Shown here: positions 63,681-64,000 of the stretch, in pieces
Position numbering within the stretch: position 1 is the stretch's first letter
Layout: each line of letters opens with the position of its first letter
Source: CALVGQ01 sp031551965
Lineage (GTDB): Bacteria; Bacillota_I; Bacilli_A; Erysipelotrichales; Erysipelotrichaceae
DNA length: 64,000 bases
Direction of reading: 5' to 3'
Assembly (NCBI GenBank): GCA_031551965.1
Contig: JAVBMW010000009.1
Coordinates: 1 to 64,000 of the forward strand
Position numbers and translations under genes: made by a program
The notes under the pieces: generated by a model
What the model saw: only the letters and a program-made list of their open reading frames with translations
The model's database searches: none
What the model was told of the DNA's origin: nothing

Positions 63681-64000
63681 CGATCGCTTTCATTAGTTTC
63701 GTTAAAGCTATTTTTGATTTTGCCGTTGTTTCACCAAGCAAACTTGCAATTTCCTGTACTGCCCTCATTTGATCATCAATAACCTTTTGAGCTACATCCA
63801 CCGTTTGTTGTTGCATCTTTTTAATCACTAATTCTTTTGTTTCTTCAACGGTGATATCCATTAAAATCAAAATATATAAACTATCAAGACGAATTAATGC
63901 ATGAGACAAAATCAGATTGTATTCTGGATATTCTTTTCTAAAATATTGAACCTTTTCATCTCTTTTTAAATTTTCCTCCAATTCAATTGAAGGCAGGAAA
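63667..64000 (-). CDS. C-terminal tail of a PAS-containing protein, probably a sensory [FeFe] hydrogenase
   Basis: Partial: the frame is open to the window edge, so the start is not seen. The visible 110 residues contain the end of a PAS-like domain (LDSLYILILMDITVEET) and the helical tail TVDVAQKVIDDQMRAVQEIASLLGET. That tail recalls, from memory, the end of PAS-tailed HydS hydrogenases. A TTG inside (63981) is not a credible start because coding potential continues upstream (residues FLPSIE before it). If confirmed it would be the sensor of the operon. Confidence 0.65.
   Translation of the reverse strand, partial: FLPSIELEENLKRDEKVQYFRKEYPEYNLILSHALIRLDSLYILILMDITVEETKELVIKKMQQQTVDVAQKVIDDQMRAVQEIASLLGETTAKSKIALTKLMKAIDENE

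Noticed and set aside
1..64000. Mobile elements, phage, CRISPR arrays, tRNA or rRNA genes
   Set aside because: No transposase, integrase, repeat-spacer array or RNA gene was recognised in reading the window on either strand.

Overview
The window is 64 kb of AT-rich DNA (roughly one third GC by eye) using the standard code, with TGA as a real stop. The gene set points to a spore-forming, anaerobic, fermentative low-GC Firmicute, perhaps an Erysipelotrichia-like lineage. Evidence: SigK with a pro-sequence-like N-terminus, SpoIVA, an FtsK/SpoIIIE translocase beside a J2-like RNase J, an L27 with the Prp-cleaved N-terminal extension, multimeric [FeFe]-hydrogenase genes, a YjjI/YjjW glycyl-radical pair and several PTS sugar systems. 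A catalase implies some oxygen exposure. The taxon is an inference. No rRNA, tRNA, CRISPR array, integrase, transposase or phage module was seen.

Layout. 0.1-7.1 kb: a giant PAS/GGDEF/GAF/EAL protein, an SPL-type radical SAM protein, and a PadR plus HAAS/DUF4097 operon whose operator overlaps its promoter. 7.1-17.6 kb: YjjW/YjjI, FtsK, a degenerate RNase J, sigK, a HAD phosphatase, AzlCD and RuvAB. 17.7-23.8 kb: an old-yellow-enzyme-type reductase behind a lactose/cellobiose-type PTS operon, with a divergent PRD activator. 23.8-24.3 kb: the relic of an iron-type ABC permease. 24.3-27.4 kb: an HD phosphohydrolase and the rplU-prp-rpmA-obg operon with an L21 leader. 27.4-33.7 kb: a heterodimeric ABC exporter, a cupin protein, catalase with a 17-bp palindrome in its promoter, and a YbaN-type protein. 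33.7-44.4 kb: DnaE, a two-component system, TrmN6, KptA and a DUF1905-peptidase fusion, then DegV and a class A PBP. 44.4-48.4 kb: a two-component/ABC module whose kinase carries an in-frame TAA and whose two promoters share ATATGAA-N4-ATATGAA boxes. 48.5-54.4 kb: spoIVA and a beta-glucoside PTS operon with a recognisable antiterminator target and terminator.

54.5-64 kb: one leftward operon of at least twelve genes. It encodes an electron-bifurcating type [FeFe] hydrogenase (HydA, HydB, NuoE-like HydC and a small 2Fe-2S protein). Interleaved with these are a SpoIIE-type phosphatase, an RsbW-like ATPase, a second GHKL ATPase, two DRTGG proteins, a PHP phosphoesterase, a HydA-like protein that keeps the four H-cluster cysteines but little else, and the C-terminal tail of a larger protein that looks like a PAS-tailed sensory hydrogenase. 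Seven of the junctions overlap by 1 to 14 bases, so synthesis is coupled. This looks like a phosphorylation circuit that senses redox or H2 and acts on the hydrogenase, and it is the best candidate here for a poorly described system.
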